64,000 nt of DNA, from contig NZ_JAGGKP010000001.1 in assembly GCF_017873765.1 (NCBI RefSeq), positions 62,001 to 126,000 on the forward strand. Reading direction: 5' to 3'. The first letter of the stretch is position 1; every line of letters starts with the position of its first letter. The translations under genes and the position numbers were made by a program. The notes below the pieces were generated by a model. It was not told the origin of the DNA, ran no database searches, and saw nothing but the letters and a program-made list of their open reading frames with translations. Shown here in pieces: positions 8,871 to 18,378 of this stretch. This DNA comes from Paenibacillus sediminis (GTDB lineage: Bacteria; Bacillota; Bacilli; Paenibacillales; Paenibacillaceae).

Positions 8871-10381
8871 TGCCAGATTTTTTAGTCATTCCAGCTATAG
8901 TCGTAGGAGTTCTTATTGTTCTGGGGCTTGCCTTTTGGGCTCGCTATCGAACGGTTGGTCCTGATGAGGCGATGATTGTAACAGGAACTTTTCTAGGAAA
9001 CAAGCACATATCAGATGATCAATCTGGACGAAAAATTAAAATTGTGCGCGGCGGCGGTGCATTCATTTGGCCTGTATTTCAAAAGTCGGAATTTCTATCT
9101 CTGTTATCGCACAAATTGGATGTGACAACGCCGGAAGTGTACACCGAGCAAGGAGTTCCCGTGTCAGCTGATGGAGTAGCCATTATTAAAGTGGGCAGTT
9201 CCGTTGAAGACGTTGCAACAGCCGCAGAACAGTTTATGGGTAAGCCTATTGAATCGCTAAAAGGGGAAGCACAAGAAGTGCTTGAAGGCCATCTTCGTTC
9301 CATTTTAGGTTCAATGACGGTTGAAGAAGTGTACCGTAACCGTGATAAATTTGCACAAGAAGTACAAGGAGTAGCGGCACGTGATTTGAAGAAAATGGGT
9401 CTGCAAATTGTATCCTTTACCATTAAAGATGTGCGTGACAAACATGGATATTTGGAGGCGCTCGGTAAGCCGCGTATAGCTGCTGTCAAGAGAGATGCAG
9501 ACATTGCAGAGGCCGAGGCATTGCGAGACTCACGCATTCAGAAAGCTCGTGCCGAAGAAGAAGGTCAGAAAGCCGAACTGCTCCGTGATACGAATATTGC
9601 AGAAGCGGCCAAGGAGAAAGAATTAAAAGTTGCAGCCTTTAAGAAAGATCAGGATACGGCGAAGGCAGAGGCGGATCAGGCTTATCATATTCAAGAAGCT
9701 CGGGCGAAGCAGACAATGGTGGAAGAGCAGATGAAAGTCGAACTCGTCCGCAAAGAACGGGAAATTGATCTTCAAGAGAAAGAAATTCAAGTGCGTGAAC
9801 GACAATACGATGCTGAAGTGAAGAAAAAGGCAGAAGCCGATCGTTATGCAGTAGAGCAAGCGGCAGAAGCTGAGAAAGCGCGGAAAATGCGGGAAGCAGA
9901 TGCAGTGCAGTATTCCATTGAGACGCATGCGAAGGCTTCGGCAGAGCAGAGACGTCTTGAAGGTCTTGCAATCGCAGATGCTGAACGCGCGAAAGGTACA
10001 GCGGAAGCGGAAGTGATCCGGCTTCGAGGTTTAGCAGAAGCGGATGCCAAAGAGAAGCTCGCAGAAGCATTCCAAAAATTTGGCGAGGCAGCGGTGCTGG
10101 ACATTATTGTGAAAATGCTTCCAGAGCTTGCAGGTAAAATTGCTGAGCCGATGTCTGCTATCGATAAATTAACGGTTGTAGATACTGGAAGAGGCGAAGG
10201 AGCGGCAAGAGTGAGTAATTACGTAACCGACCTTATGTCAACAGCGCCTGAAATGTTGAAAAATATTTCAGGAATTGATGTGGAAAACCTTATTAAAGGA
10301 CTCACGCATAAATCAACAGCAGCTGTACAACCGCCAAAAACTTCGCTTAACATCGAGGCAAGCGCTGCCAAAGAACAATAA
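8870..10381 (+). CDS. floT: Flotillin-like scaffold protein FloT
   Basis: This 503-aa protein has an N-terminal membrane hairpin (VIPAIVVGVLIVLGLAFWARY, about 5-25), a PHB/SPFH domain (about 30-230), then a long Ala/Glu/Lys coiled coil (about 225-400) with repeated AEA motifs, and a hydrophilic tail. Flotillins scaffold functional membrane microdomains that hold signalling and secretion proteins. The size equals B. subtilis FloT (YuaG, about 509 aa). An upstream in-frame ATG at 8774 lies inside yuaF and lacks a ribosome site; ATG 8870 overlaps the yuaF stop and is preceded by GAGAGGAGC. It is probably sigma-W-dependent through the promoter at 8266-8291. Confidence 0.93.
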   Translation: MPDFLVIPAIVVGVLIVLGLAFWARYRTVGPDEAMIVTGTFLGNKHISDDQSGRKIKIVRGGGAFIWPVFQKSEFLSLLSHKLDVTTPEVYTEQGVPVSADGVAIIKVGSSVEDVATAAEQFMGKPIESLKGEAQEVLEGHLRSILGSMTVEEVYRNRDKFAQEVQGVAARDLKKMGLQIVSFTIKDVRDKHGYLEALGKPRIAAVKRDADIAEAEALRDSRIQKARAEEEGQKAELLRDTNIAEAAKEKELKVAAFKKDQDTAKAEADQAYHIQEARAKQTMVEEQMKVELVRKEREIDLQEKEIQVRERQYDAEVKKKAEADRYAVEQAAEAEKARKMREADAVQYSIETHAKASAEQRRLEGLAIADAERAKGTAEAEVIRLRGLAEADAKEKLAEAFQKFGEAAVLDIIVKMLPELAGKIAEPMSAIDKLTVVDTGRGEGAARVSNYVTDLMSTAPEMLKNISGIDVENLIKGLTHKSTAAVQPPKTSLNIEASAAKEQ

Positions 10382-10426
10382 GTGTAATCTTGTATGGAAG
10401 TTAATGAATGACATTCTCGTTATATA

Positions 10427-10477
10427 CCCGTTTGACGAATTCAGAAATTTTTGATAATTTTAGCGAGTATAAACGGG
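10427..10477 (+). promoter_or_regulatory. Promoter of glcT flanked by an inverted repeat
   Basis: TTGACG (10432-10437) and GATAAT (10453-10458) are good hexamers with a short 15-base spacer. CCCGTTT (10427-10433) and AAACGGG (10471-10477) form a perfect 7-base inverted repeat around them. No binding protein can be named. Confidence 0.4.
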
Positions 10478-10495
10478 ATATTATGAGGTGCAAAA

Positions 10496-11338
10496 GTGAG
10501 CAGCTTATTGGTGGAGAAAGTACTTAATAATAATGTTATTATTGCGAAACATCCTGAGTATGATGAAATCGTTGTCATTGGTAAAGGCATTGGCTTTAAT
10601 CGCAAATCAAAAGATGTGATCCCAATGGAAGCTGTCGAAAAAATGTTTATTTTAACCAATAAAGAAGAACGGGATCAATATAAGCAGTTAGTGCCTCATA
10701 TTAATGAGCAACTCATTGAAGTGATGAATGAAGCAATTCTCTATATATCACAGCAATGCAAAGAGCCGCTAAATGAACATATTCACGTCGCTTTAACGGA
10801 CCATATCGCATTTGCGATTAAACGACTGGAACAGGGTCTTGCTATTCATAATCCGTTTTTGTTTGAAACGAAAGAAATTTATCCAATGGAATATGAAATG
10901 GCTAAGCACGTCGTGCAAATGATTAAGGAAAGAATGGGAGTCGACTTGGGAGAAGATGAAATCGGTTTCGTAGCTTTGCATATATACAGCGCGATGACGA
11001 ATCAGCATATTACCGAAATTCAAGAGTATTCCAGGCTTATTGCCGACTTAGTAAAGATCATTGAAGAGAAGCTTGGGTCGCCTATCCCGAGAGACAGTCT
11101 TGATTTCTCAAGGCTTCTAACTCATTTAAGGTTCGCAATCGAACGAATTCGCAGAGGCGAAAAAGTGAAGGAAGCGACCGGACTCGATCGGCTTCTTCAT
11201 CAAGAGTACCCGGAAATGTATTCGCTCGCATGGAAGCTGACCAAAGTGATGGAGCAAAGACTGCATAAACCCGTGTATCAAGCAGAAGTTAGCTATTTAA
11301 CGGTACATTTACATCGTGTAGCTCAGAAAAATGAATAG
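10496..11338 (+). CDS. glcT: Transcription antiterminator of the BglG family, GlcT
   Basis: This 280-aa protein binds RNA and lets transcription through the ptsG leader when glucose is present. It has an N-terminal CAT RNA-binding domain (about 1-60; VEKVLNNNVIIA and GKGIGFNRKSKDVI) and two PRD domains (about 65-170 and 175-280) with PTS-phosphorylatable histidines, for example in VALTDHIAFAI, FVALHIYSA, LLTHLRFA and LTVHLHR. The GTG start follows GAGGTG. It lies directly before ptsG, whose leader carries the cognate RAT. GlcT is normally inactivated by EIIGlc-dependent phosphorylation of PRD1. Confidence 0.95.
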   Translation: MSSLLVEKVLNNNVIIAKHPEYDEIVVIGKGIGFNRKSKDVIPMEAVEKMFILTNKEERDQYKQLVPHINEQLIEVMNEAILYISQQCKEPLNEHIHVALTDHIAFAIKRLEQGLAIHNPFLFETKEIYPMEYEMAKHVVQMIKERMGVDLGEDEIGFVALHIYSAMTNQHITEIQEYSRLIADLVKIIEEKLGSPIPRDSLDFSRLLTHLRFAIERIRRGEKVKEATGLDRLLHQEYPEMYSLAWKLTKVMEQRLHKPVYQAEVSYLTVHLHRVAQKNE

Positions 11339-11372
11339 TAGATGAAGACGGAATAATCTATTCATAAACCTC

Positions 11373-11401
11373 TTGTACCTTTATGCAAACAGTGCTAGAA
11401 T
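11373..11401 (+). promoter_or_regulatory. Promoter of ptsGHI
   Basis: TTGTAC (11373-11378), a 17-base spacer and TAGAAT (11396-11401) lie just upstream of the RAT/terminator leader, about 205 bases before ptsG. The long leader is what antitermination control requires. Confidence 0.6.
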
Positions 11402-11436
11402 ACGTAAAGGAATTCAACAAATTAATAATGTAACAA

Positions 11437-11558
11437 CGTGTTACTGATTCGATCAGGCATGAGTTGATGAAAGTATTTTGGATGTATTGCACCCATTTTA
11501 GGCATTCTATTCTTAAAGGGCGATACAGGCGGATACTTTTGTTAGCTCATGCTTTTTT
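11437..11558 (+). promoter_or_regulatory. GlcT RAT antiterminator overlapping a rho-independent terminator
   Basis: The RAT (11437-11467) contains CGTGTTACTGATTC followed by GATCAGGCATGAG, closely resembling the ptsG RAT of B. subtilis. Its 3' part GCATGAG (11457-11463) is also the 5' arm of a terminator whose other arm CTCATGC (11546-11552) is followed by six Ts. The two structures are therefore mutually exclusive. GlcT binding would stabilise the RAT and allow ptsGHI expression. Confidence 0.85.
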
Positions 11559-11607
11559 GTTTGTTGTTTTCACCAAGAAACTACAGAATTGAAAGGAAGT
11601 GCTCTAT

Positions 11608-13659
11608 ATGTTCAAGCGGCTTTTTGGCGTATTACAAAAAGTCGGTAAGGCGCTTATGCTCCCTGTCGCGATTTTGCCAGCTGCTGGTCTACTACTTGGC
11701 ATCGGGAATATGCTGGTCAATCCTGATTTTATAGCATACTTACCTGCTTTGAACGCTCACTGGGTTCAAGCATTGGCAACTGTCATGATGAACGCTGGGC
11801 AAATTGTTTTCGATAACTTATCGTTACTGTTTGCTGTCGGTGTAGCTGTAGGTTTAGCTGGAGGCGAGGGTGTTGCTGGTCTAGCTGCGATTATCGGTTA
11901 TCTCATTATGAACGTGACGATGAAAACCGTTGTAGGTGTAACACCAAGCATGGTCGGCAAAGATTATGCTTACGCTAATGTTCTCGGTGTGCCTACATTG
12001 CAGACAGGTGTTTTTGGCGGTATTATTATTGGTATTTTAGCAGCTTCCATGTATAAGAGATTTTACAACATCGAGCTGCCTTCGTATCTTGGATTTTTTG
12101 CCGGCAAACGATTTGTGCCGATTATGACGGCGGTTACATCTTTGATTCTGGGGCTCATCATGGTTGTTGTGTGGCCGCCGGTTCAAAGTGGACTTAACGC
12201 GGTTTCTCACAACATGATTGATACGAACAAAACGCTTGCTGCGTTAATTTTCGGTATCGTTGAACGAAGCCTTATTCCATTTGGTCTGCATCACATTTTC
12301 TATGCACCGTTCTGGTACGAATTTGGTGAATACGTTAACAAAGCCGGCGAACTCGTTCGCGGTGACCAAAAAATCTTCATGGCTCAGCTGAGAGATGGCG
12401 TTCCTTTCACAGCAGGTACATTCATGACTGGTAAATATCCTTTCATGATGTTCGGTCTTCCTGCAGCGGCTCTTGCTATTTATCACGAAGCAAAACCAGA
12501 AAACAAAAAGTATGTTGCTGGTATTATGGGTTCCGCAGCTCTTACATCGTTTCTTACAGGGATTACTGAGCCGATTGAGTTCTCGTTCTTGTTCGTAGCA
12601 CCTGTATTGTTTGCAATCCATGCGGTCTTTGCTGGGTTGTCCTTTATGACGATGTATCTGCTTAATGTCAAAATTGGTATGACATTTTCAGGCGGTTTGA
12701 TTGACTTCTTGATCTTTGGTGTTCTGCCAAACCGTACTCGTTGGTGGTTGGTTATCGTAGTAGGCTTAGTGTTCGCGGTCATTTACTATTTCGGATTCCG
12801 TTTCGTTATTCGCAAGTTCAACTTGAAAACACCGGGACGTGAAGATAAGGAAAAAGCGGAAGAAAGTGTGGAAACAGGAGGAGATGAGCTTCCAGCCCAA
12901 ATTCTTTCTGCTCTAGGCGGTCAGGAGAATATAGCAAACTTGGATGCATGTATCACTCGTCTTCGTGTAGAAGTAAAAGATCCGAAAGATGTCGACAAAG
13001 ATCGTCTTAAAAATCTTGGCGCTTCGGGTGTGCTTGAAGTAGGCAATAACATTCAGGCGATCTTCGGAACACGGTCTGATATTATCAAGACGCAAATCCA
13101 CGATATTATGGCAGGCAGAAAACCTTCTGCTGCTCCAAGAGATACAGCACCGAAAGAAGTTGCTGAGCAAGCGACGTCAAATGATGCCGCGAACACGGTT
13201 AAAGAAGAACTAATCGTAGCTCCAGCGAACGGTGAGCTAATGGATATTTCTAACGTTCCAGACCCTGTATTCTCTGAACGTATGACAGGTGATGGTTTTG
13301 CAATTCTGCCGTCTGACGGAAAAATTGCATCGCCTGTAAACGGTAAAGTGTATAACGTATTCCCTAGTAAACATGCGATCGGTATTATGTCTGAAGGCGG
13401 TAAAGAAGTTCTCGTTCACATAGGTGTGAATACGGTTAAACTGAAAGGTCAAGGATTTAATGTTCTAGTTAAAGAAGGCGACGAAGTGAAGGCAGGTCAG
13501 CCTATTATGGAAGTCGATTTGGAGTATGTTAAAGCAAATGCACCATCTATTATTTCGCCGATCATATTCTCGAACTTGCCTGAAGGATCTTCTGTTAAGC
13601 TGAACAAGACAGGTAAGGTCGCTTCTGGTGAAGCTGACATTATTACCATTAAACTTTAA
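11608..13659 (+). CDS. ptsG: PTS glucose transporter, fused EIICBA
   Basis: This 683-aa membrane enzyme imports glucose while phosphorylating it. EIIC (about 1-390) is a multi-pass domain beginning [23 protein letters not shown] and containing [12 protein letters not shown] (about 415-500) carries the phosphocysteine in [14 protein letters not shown] (about 525-683) carries the phosphohistidine in [12 protein letters not shown]. The domain order C-B-A matches Bacillus PtsG. A GTG at 11599 is in frame, but ATG 11608 is better spaced from AAAGGAAG. It is co-transcribed with ptsH and ptsI, which encode its phosphate donors. Confidence 0.97.
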   Translation: MFKRLFGVLQKVGKALMLPVAILPAAGLLLGIGNMLVNPDFIAYLPALNAHWVQALATVMMNAGQIVFDNLSLLFAVGVAVGLAGGEGVAGLAAIIGYLIMNVTMKTVVGVTPSMVGKDYAYANVLGVPTLQTGVFGGIIIGILAASMYKRFYNIELPSYLGFFAGKRFVPIMTAVTSLILGLIMVVVWPPVQSGLNAVSHNMIDTNKTLAALIFGIVERSLIPFGLHHIFYAPFWYEFGEYVNKAGELVRGDQKIFMAQLRDGVPFTAGTFMTGKYPFMMFGLPAAALAIYHEAKPENKKYVAGIMGSAALTSFLTGITEPIEFSFLFVAPVLFAIHAVFAGLSFMTMYLLNVKIGMTFSGGLIDFLIFGVLPNRTRWWLVIVVGLVFAVIYYFGFRFVIRKFNLKTPGREDKEKAEESVETGGDELPAQILSALGGQENIANLDACITRLRVEVKDPKDVDKDRLKNLGASGVLEVGNNIQAIFGTRSDIIKTQIHDIMAGRKPSAAPRDTAPKEVAEQATSNDAANTVKEELIVAPANGELMDISNVPDPVFSERMTGDGFAILPSDGKIASPVNGKVYNVFPSKHAIGIMSEGGKEVLVHIGVNTVKLKGQGFNVLVKEGDEVKAGQPIMEVDLEYVKANAPSIISPIIFSNLPEGSSVKLNKTGKVASGEADIITIKL

Positions 13660-13685
13660 TAAATAATCGAATGGAGATGTTATAT

Positions 13686-13958
13686 ATGCAACAAACTTTT
13701 AGAATTATTGATGAAGATGGAATCCACGCACGTCCGGCAACAGCACTCGTGAACACAGCTAACAAATTCAAAGAAACAGAATCATCTGCTGAAGCAAAAG
13801 GTAAAAAAGTAACGTTAAAATCGATTCTAGGTGTATTGTCCCTTGGTCTTGAAAAAGGCGACACGATTACACTAATTACTGAAGGTCCAAACGCAGAAGA
13901 AGCTCTAAACGCCCTAAAAGATGTAATGATTAACGAAGGGCTAGGGGAACTTGCATGA
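13686..13958 (+). CDS. ptsH: Phosphocarrier protein HPr
   Basis: This 90-aa protein shuttles phosphate from enzyme I to all PTS EIIA domains. The active His is in DGIHARPAT (His14 here; His15 in B. subtilis numbering). The regulatory Ser46 in [11 protein letters not shown] is the site for HPr kinase, making HPr-Ser-P the corepressor of CcpA. An in-frame ATG at 13671 is rejected because GGAGATG is best spaced for 13686. It overlaps ptsI by four bases. Confidence 0.98.
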   Translation: MQQTFRIIDEDGIHARPATALVNTANKFKETESSAEAKGKKVTLKSILGVLSLGLEKGDTITLITEGPNAEEALNALKDVMINEGLGELA

Positions 13959-15667
13959 CTACAATAAAAGGCATAGCGGCTTCTGCAGGAATTGCTATTG
14001 CCCGCGCGTTCATTCTTGAGCACCCTGACTTCACAGTAGAGCATCGCAAAGTGACAGATGTTGCTGGAGAGATCGCTCGCCTAGACTCAGCTTTGGAGAA
14101 ATCCAAAGCTGAGCTTGAGGCGATTAAAGAGCGTACGCTTCAAGAGTTGGGAGAGAAAAAGGCTGAAATCTTTGAATCTCATTTGCTCATTTTGGCTGAC
14201 CCTGAACTGATTGGTACGGTAAAGGGGAAGATTGAATCTGATGAAGTCAATGCCGAGTATGCGCTTAATGAAGTAGCATCTCAATTCGTTGCGATGTTTG
14301 AATCCATGAAAAGTGCTTACTTGCAAGAGCGTGCAGCAGATATGCGTGACGTGACCAAGCGGATCTTGAAGCATCTTCTTGGCCTAGCTTTCATGAATCC
14401 CGCAGAAATTAGTGAAGAGACGGTAATCATCGCTGAGGATTTAACTCCTTCCGATACAGCACAGCTTAACCGGAAATATGTAAAAGGATTTGCAACGAAT
14501 ATCGGAGGTCGTACTTCTCACTCCGCTATTATGGCGCGTTCGCTTGAAATTCCTGCTGTTGTTGGTACGAAAGACGTACTCAGCCAAGTGAAAAATGGCG
14601 ACATGGTTATTGTGAACGGACTTGAAGGGGAAGTGATCATTAACCCGTCTGAAGATGTGATTAAGCAGTACCAAGTGAAGCAGCAAGAGTATGATGCACA
14701 GCGTGCAGAATGGCGTAAACTTCGTGATGAGAAGTCCGTGTCACGCGATGGTCATCACGTAGAGCTTGCGGCTAACATCGGTACACCTGCTGACGTAACT
14801 GGCGTGCTTGAAAACGGCGGAGAAGCTGTAGGCTTGTATCGTACAGAATTTTTGTACATGGGCCGTGACAAGCTGCCTTCTGAAGATGCACAGTACAATG
14901 CGTATAAGACGGTGCTTGAGAAGATGGAAGGTAAGCCTGTTGTTGTTCGTACGCTTGATATCGGCGGCGACAAAGAGCTTCCATATCTCGATCTTCCTAA
15001 AGAGATGAATCCATTCCTTGGATTTAGAGCGATCCGTCTCTGCTTGGACCGTCAAGATATGTTCCGTACGCAGCTGCGGGCATTACTTCGTGCCAGCGTT
15101 CATGGCAACTTGCGGATTATGTTCCCTATGATTGCGACATTAACGGAATTCCGTCAAGCGAAGTCGATTCTCCTTGAGGAGAAAGCGAAACTAGCTTCGG
15201 AAGGCATCCCAGTCAGCGATAGCATTCAGCTTGGTATTATGGTCGAAATTCCTTCGACTGCAGTACTTGCGGATCAATTCGCGAAGGAAGTCGATTTCTT
15301 CAGTATTGGAACGAACGATTTGATCCAATACACGATGGCTGCAGACCGGATGAATGAACGAGTATCCTATCTGTATCAGCCGTATAATCCTGCAATTCTT
15401 CGCCTTGTGAAGATGGTTATCGATGCTGCGCATCGCGAAGGACGCTGGGTAGGAATGTGCGGCGAGATGGCAGGGGATGCTACAGCCATTCCTCTTCTGC
15501 TCGGCCTTGGTCTTGACGAGTTCAGCATGAGTGCTACCTCTATTCTGCCTGCTAGAAGTCAAATTTCGAAGCTTAGCCAAGCTGAGATGAAAGATCTCGC
15601 TGCGAAAGCTCTTGAAATGAGTACAGCAGAAGAAGTTGTTGAGCTGGTTAAGAGCATTAACGCATAA
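13955..15667 (+). CDS. ptsI: PTS enzyme I (phosphoenolpyruvate-protein phosphotransferase)
   Basis: This 570-aa cytoplasmic enzyme autophosphorylates with PEP and passes the phosphate to HPr. It shows the phosphohistidine site [21 protein letters not shown] (about 183-203, His about 188), the PEP-binding TIM barrel with [28 protein letters not shown], the [17 protein letters not shown] segment (about 450-466), and the catalytic Cys in [14 protein letters not shown] overlap with ptsH gives coupled translation. A strong terminator follows. Confidence 0.98.
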   Translation: MTTIKGIAASAGIAIARAFILEHPDFTVEHRKVTDVAGEIARLDSALEKSKAELEAIKERTLQELGEKKAEIFESHLLILADPELIGTVKGKIESDEVNAEYALNEVASQFVAMFESMKSAYLQERAADMRDVTKRILKHLLGLAFMNPAEISEETVIIAEDLTPSDTAQLNRKYVKGFATNIGGRTSHSAIMARSLEIPAVVGTKDVLSQVKNGDMVIVNGLEGEVIINPSEDVIKQYQVKQQEYDAQRAEWRKLRDEKSVSRDGHHVELAANIGTPADVTGVLENGGEAVGLYRTEFLYMGRDKLPSEDAQYNAYKTVLEKMEGKPVVVRTLDIGGDKELPYLDLPKEMNPFLGFRAIRLCLDRQDMFRTQLRALLRASVHGNLRIMFPMIATLTEFRQAKSILLEEKAKLASEGIPVSDSIQLGIMVEIPSTAVLADQFAKEVDFFSIGTNDLIQYTMAADRMNERVSYLYQPYNPAILRLVKMVIDAAHREGRWVGMCGEMAGDATAIPLLLGLGLDEFSMSATSILPARSQISKLSQAEMKDLAAKALEMSTAEEVVELVKSINA

Positions 15668-15719
15668 GGTTTGTTTTTAGGTAATTCTTTCTGTTTATCT
15701 TTATCCAACAAATGATTTT

Positions 15720-15762
15720 GGCTGGTGCAGTCCTGTGAGGACGAGTCACCAGCCTTTTTTTT
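15720..15762. terminator. Strong terminator after ptsGHI, probably bidirectional
   Basis: GGCTGGTG and CACCAGCC form an 8-bp stem with an inner CCT/AGG pair, followed by eight Ts. It lies between the convergent ptsI and deaminase genes. Confidence 0.85.
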
Positions 15763-15783
15763 GAGCATCACAATTATGGAATG

Positions 15784-17073
15784 TTATAATCCTTGAACTA
15801 GCCTTTTCGCACGGTATGAAGCTTGTTGGATCAGCTCATCCTCATCAATAGTCAATAGCTCACGATTTCTCATGAGAATCGTTCCGTTAACGATGGTGGT
15901 ATGGACATCAGAACCAGTTGCACTATATGCAAGGAGCGACTCTACCTGGTGGATCGGCTGAAGATGGGGCTTATTCATATCAATGAGGATCATGTCTGCT
16001 TTCTTACCGACTTCAAGGGTACCTGTTTCGTGATCAATATGCAGCAGCTTAGCGCCTCCGATCGTTGCCATGCGTAGTGCCTCCTTCGCTGACATTACGG
16101 TTGGATCAGCTGCATTTAACTTTTGCAGCCAAGCTGCAGTCTTTATTTCTTCGAACATATCCAGCGTGGTCGCGCTGCCAGCTCCGTCTGTGCCTAACCC
16201 TACGGTTATGCCTTGCTTCATCATTGAAGAGATAGGAGCAATTCCGCAGCCGAGCTTTAAATTGCTGACAGGATTGTGTACCACACCTCCGCGCATTCCT
16301 TGAAGCAGTCTAATATCTTTATCATTTAAATGAACGCCGTGTGCAAGAAGAACATGGAGTTTCTCAAACATTCCAAGATGAGCTAAATATTCAGCAGGTG
16401 TTTGATGATAACGATTACGAATGATTGTCAATTCTTCTACTGTTTCAGCTAAATGAATGTGAATAGGTATATTTATTTCGACGGCTAAATGAATAACTTC
16501 TTTGAGTGGTTCTGGCGGACATGTATAAGGGGCATGTGGTCCGAACATCGTCGTAATTTTTCCGTCCGCTTGTCCGGACCATCGCTTGATTAGATCGATT
16601 GCTTCAGTAAGCCGTTTCCCTCCGTCATTGTGATTGAACACAAGACCTCTTGTGAGAGAAGCGCGCATACCTACCTCTTTCACGGCTTCTGCAATCTGGT
16701 TCATATGAATGTACATATCTGCAAAAGAAGTTGTACCTGAACGGATCATTTCTGCCATCGCTAGTTTTGCGCCCCAGTAAATGTCCTCTTCATTCATACG
16801 TTCTTCTGCGGGCAGCATTTTTTTCTCCAGCCAGTCCATTAGCTTTAAATCATCGGAGAAACCTCTAAGCAAGCTCATCGGTGTATGATTATGTGCGTTA
16901 ATAAGACCAGGCATGACGACCATGCCTTTTGCCGAAATGATTTCATCAGCATCTGCGGTAATGTCAGGCTGAATCGATGCAATTCGATCATTTTCAATCA
17001 ACAGATCTCCTATGAAGGGATCTTCATCTCCGGTCATCGATACGATGGAGCCGTTCTTAATTAATATTTTCAT
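15784..17073 (-). CDS. mtaD: Amidohydrolase, 5'-methylthioadenosine / S-adenosylhomocysteine deaminase type
   Basis: This 429-aa metal-dependent hydrolase of the ATZ/TRZ family deaminates SAH, MTA or adenosine-like purines. The metal site is clear: HNH in GLINAHNHTPMSLLRG (about 60-75), HIHLAE (His about 210), LLAHGVHL (about 240-247) and the Asp in LGTDGAGS (about 290-297). The length is typical. It is a single gene with no linked methionine-salvage gene, so substrate choice among SAH, MTA and 5'-deoxyadenosine stays open. ATG at 17073 follows AGGTTAG-like purines. Confidence 0.87.
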   Translation of the reverse strand: MKILIKNGSIVSMTGDEDPFIGDLLIENDRIASIQPDITADADEIISAKGMVVMPGLINAHNHTPMSLLRGFSDDLKLMDWLEKKMLPAEERMNEEDIYWGAKLAMAEMIRSGTTSFADMYIHMNQIAEAVKEVGMRASLTRGLVFNHNDGGKRLTEAIDLIKRWSGQADGKITTMFGPHAPYTCPPEPLKEVIHLAVEINIPIHIHLAETVEELTIIRNRYHQTPAEYLAHLGMFEKLHVLLAHGVHLNDKDIRLLQGMRGGVVHNPVSNLKLGCGIAPISSMMKQGITVGLGTDGAGSATTLDMFEEIKTAAWLQKLNAADPTVMSAKEALRMATIGGAKLLHIDHETGTLEVGKKADMILIDMNKPHLQPIHQVESLLAYSATGSDVHTTIVNGTILMRNRELLTIDEDELIQQASYRAKRLVQGL

Positions 17074-17146
17074 GTGCTTCTAACCTCCAGAACTGATAAT
17101 GGAATGATTGCATACTTGGAGGTTAGACGATGACGCTGCGTTAAGG

Positions 17147-18214
17147 TCAACGCTTTCTTATAGGTACAGCGTACACAATGTGGAGCAAGTCGCTTAACTG
17201 CTCATGTCTGGTCATATAGCCCTTCTTCTCAAACCAGTCTAGTATTAAGGATTTGTCTGCATAGTATTCGTCCAGGATGGCATCTTTCATTTCAAAAGCT
17301 CCTTGCTGTTCTAATTCCCTTAAGTACCGAGAGCGGGCTGCTTCATTTTCAAACATTAAATCGGTTATACAAATACGGCCGTGCGGTTGTAACACTCGAG
17401 CCATTTCTTCAAGTGCTATTAGCTTTTGTTCGTCAGTAAGATGATGAAGGGCGTAACTCGTCACGATAAAATCAAATTGATCGTCCAAGTAAGGAATAGC
17501 AAGAAAGTTGCCCAGTTTCGTTTCTAAGTGAGGATATTTCATTTGGCACTGTTTAAGCATTTGCTTCGATTGATCGATCGCTGCCATTGGTATTCCAGCT
17601 TGAAGGAAGCGTCCAGCTAAGTTGCCGGTTCCTGTACCGATGTCGAGACCTTTTTCGGTCTTGCTTGGTGTTACCCAAGCCAATGTCAGATCAAGAGCTT
17701 GCTCGTAATTTTCATAGAGATTAATAGCTTGCCTGGAAGTAACCAGCTCATCATAAAATGAGGCTTGTCGGTCGAAATTCCAGCGGTCGCTCCATGTTTT
17801 ACGCAAATCACGAAGTCTCTTAGAACCGTTAGCAAGGTGAACGATGTGCTCAATCTGCAATGTCTTCTGTTGTTTCAGTAAATCAATCATCTCATCCGTT
17901 GTCTGAATCATTTGCTTGAGTTCAATCCACTGCGAATACATGGCCGATCGTTGCTGTTCTAAATAATATAAAATTTCATTGTCATTACCGTCATCAAGCT
18001 CACTGAGTACAGCTCGAATGTGGTCAATGCTCATGCCGACTTCTCGCAAGGAAGAAATAGTTTGAATTCTCCAAGCGTCATTTTCAGAAAATAACCGGTA
18101 ATCATTATTAGGTTGTTTGGCTGGGTGGATCAACCCTTTCTCTTCATAGAAACGGATCGCCCTCGGTGTAATTTGCAGTTTTGCAGCAAGTTCTTTTATT
18201 TTCATAAAAGTCAT
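17147..18214 (-). CDS. MerR-family DNA-binding domain fused to a SAM-dependent methyltransferase
   Basis: Residues 1-70 are a MerR winged helix (MKIKELAAKLQITPRAIRFYEEKGLIHPA). A coiled-coil dimerisation helix follows (about 75-130; LEQQRSAMYSQWIELKQMIQ). Residues about 150-355 are a class I methyltransferase with motif I LDIGTGTGNLAGRF, motif II-like AAIDQSKQML, and post-motifs FDFIVTSYALHHLTD and LQPHGRICITD. ATG 18214 is chosen because AAAGGAGAGG stands before it. The fusion suggests a regulator that binds SAM, or a methyltransferase controlling its own synthesis. The methylated substrate is unknown. It stands alone between convergent mtaD and divergent tetR. Confidence 0.85.
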   Translation of the reverse strand: MTFMKIKELAAKLQITPRAIRFYEEKGLIHPAKQPNNDYRLFSENDAWRIQTISSLREVGMSIDHIRAVLSELDDGNDNEILYYLEQQRSAMYSQWIELKQMIQTTDEMIDLLKQQKTLQIEHIVHLANGSKRLRDLRKTWSDRWNFDRQASFYDELVTSRQAINLYENYEQALDLTLAWVTPSKTEKGLDIGTGTGNLAGRFLQAGIPMAAIDQSKQMLKQCQMKYPHLETKLGNFLAIPYLDDQFDFIVTSYALHHLTDEQKLIALEEMARVLQPHGRICITDLMFENEAARSRYLRELEQQGAFEMKDAILDEYYADKSLILDWFEKKGYMTRHEQLSDLLHIVYAVPIRKR

Positions 18215-18341
18215 TTGAACCTCTCCTTTGGACCTATTGTAAAACATTTACGTTACGTTAAGGAAAGATTAAAAATGTGCTCTCATAAATTACGTGTCAT
18301 AGACTTGATTTTAGGGTGAAAAAGGAGTACTTTGTTTTATA

Positions 18342-18359
18342 TTGACATATCAGTAGGTC
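18342..18359. promoter_or_regulatory. TTGACA box overlapping an imperfect TGAC-N10-GTCA palindrome before tetR-map
   Basis: TTGACA (18342-18347) starts an imperfect dyad with TGAC at 18343-18346 and GTCA at the right end, 20 bases before the tetR start. No good -10 follows at 17 bases, so this may be the TetR operator rather than a promoter. Confidence 0.3.
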
Positions 18360-18378
18360 AAAAAAAGGAGTGTTCTGC

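Noticed and set aside
9623..10104. Several minus-strand open frames opposite floT
   Set aside because: They arise from the Ala/Glu/Lys-rich repetitive codons of the flotillin coiled coil; no ribosome sites and low-complexity Leu/Ser/Phe translations.
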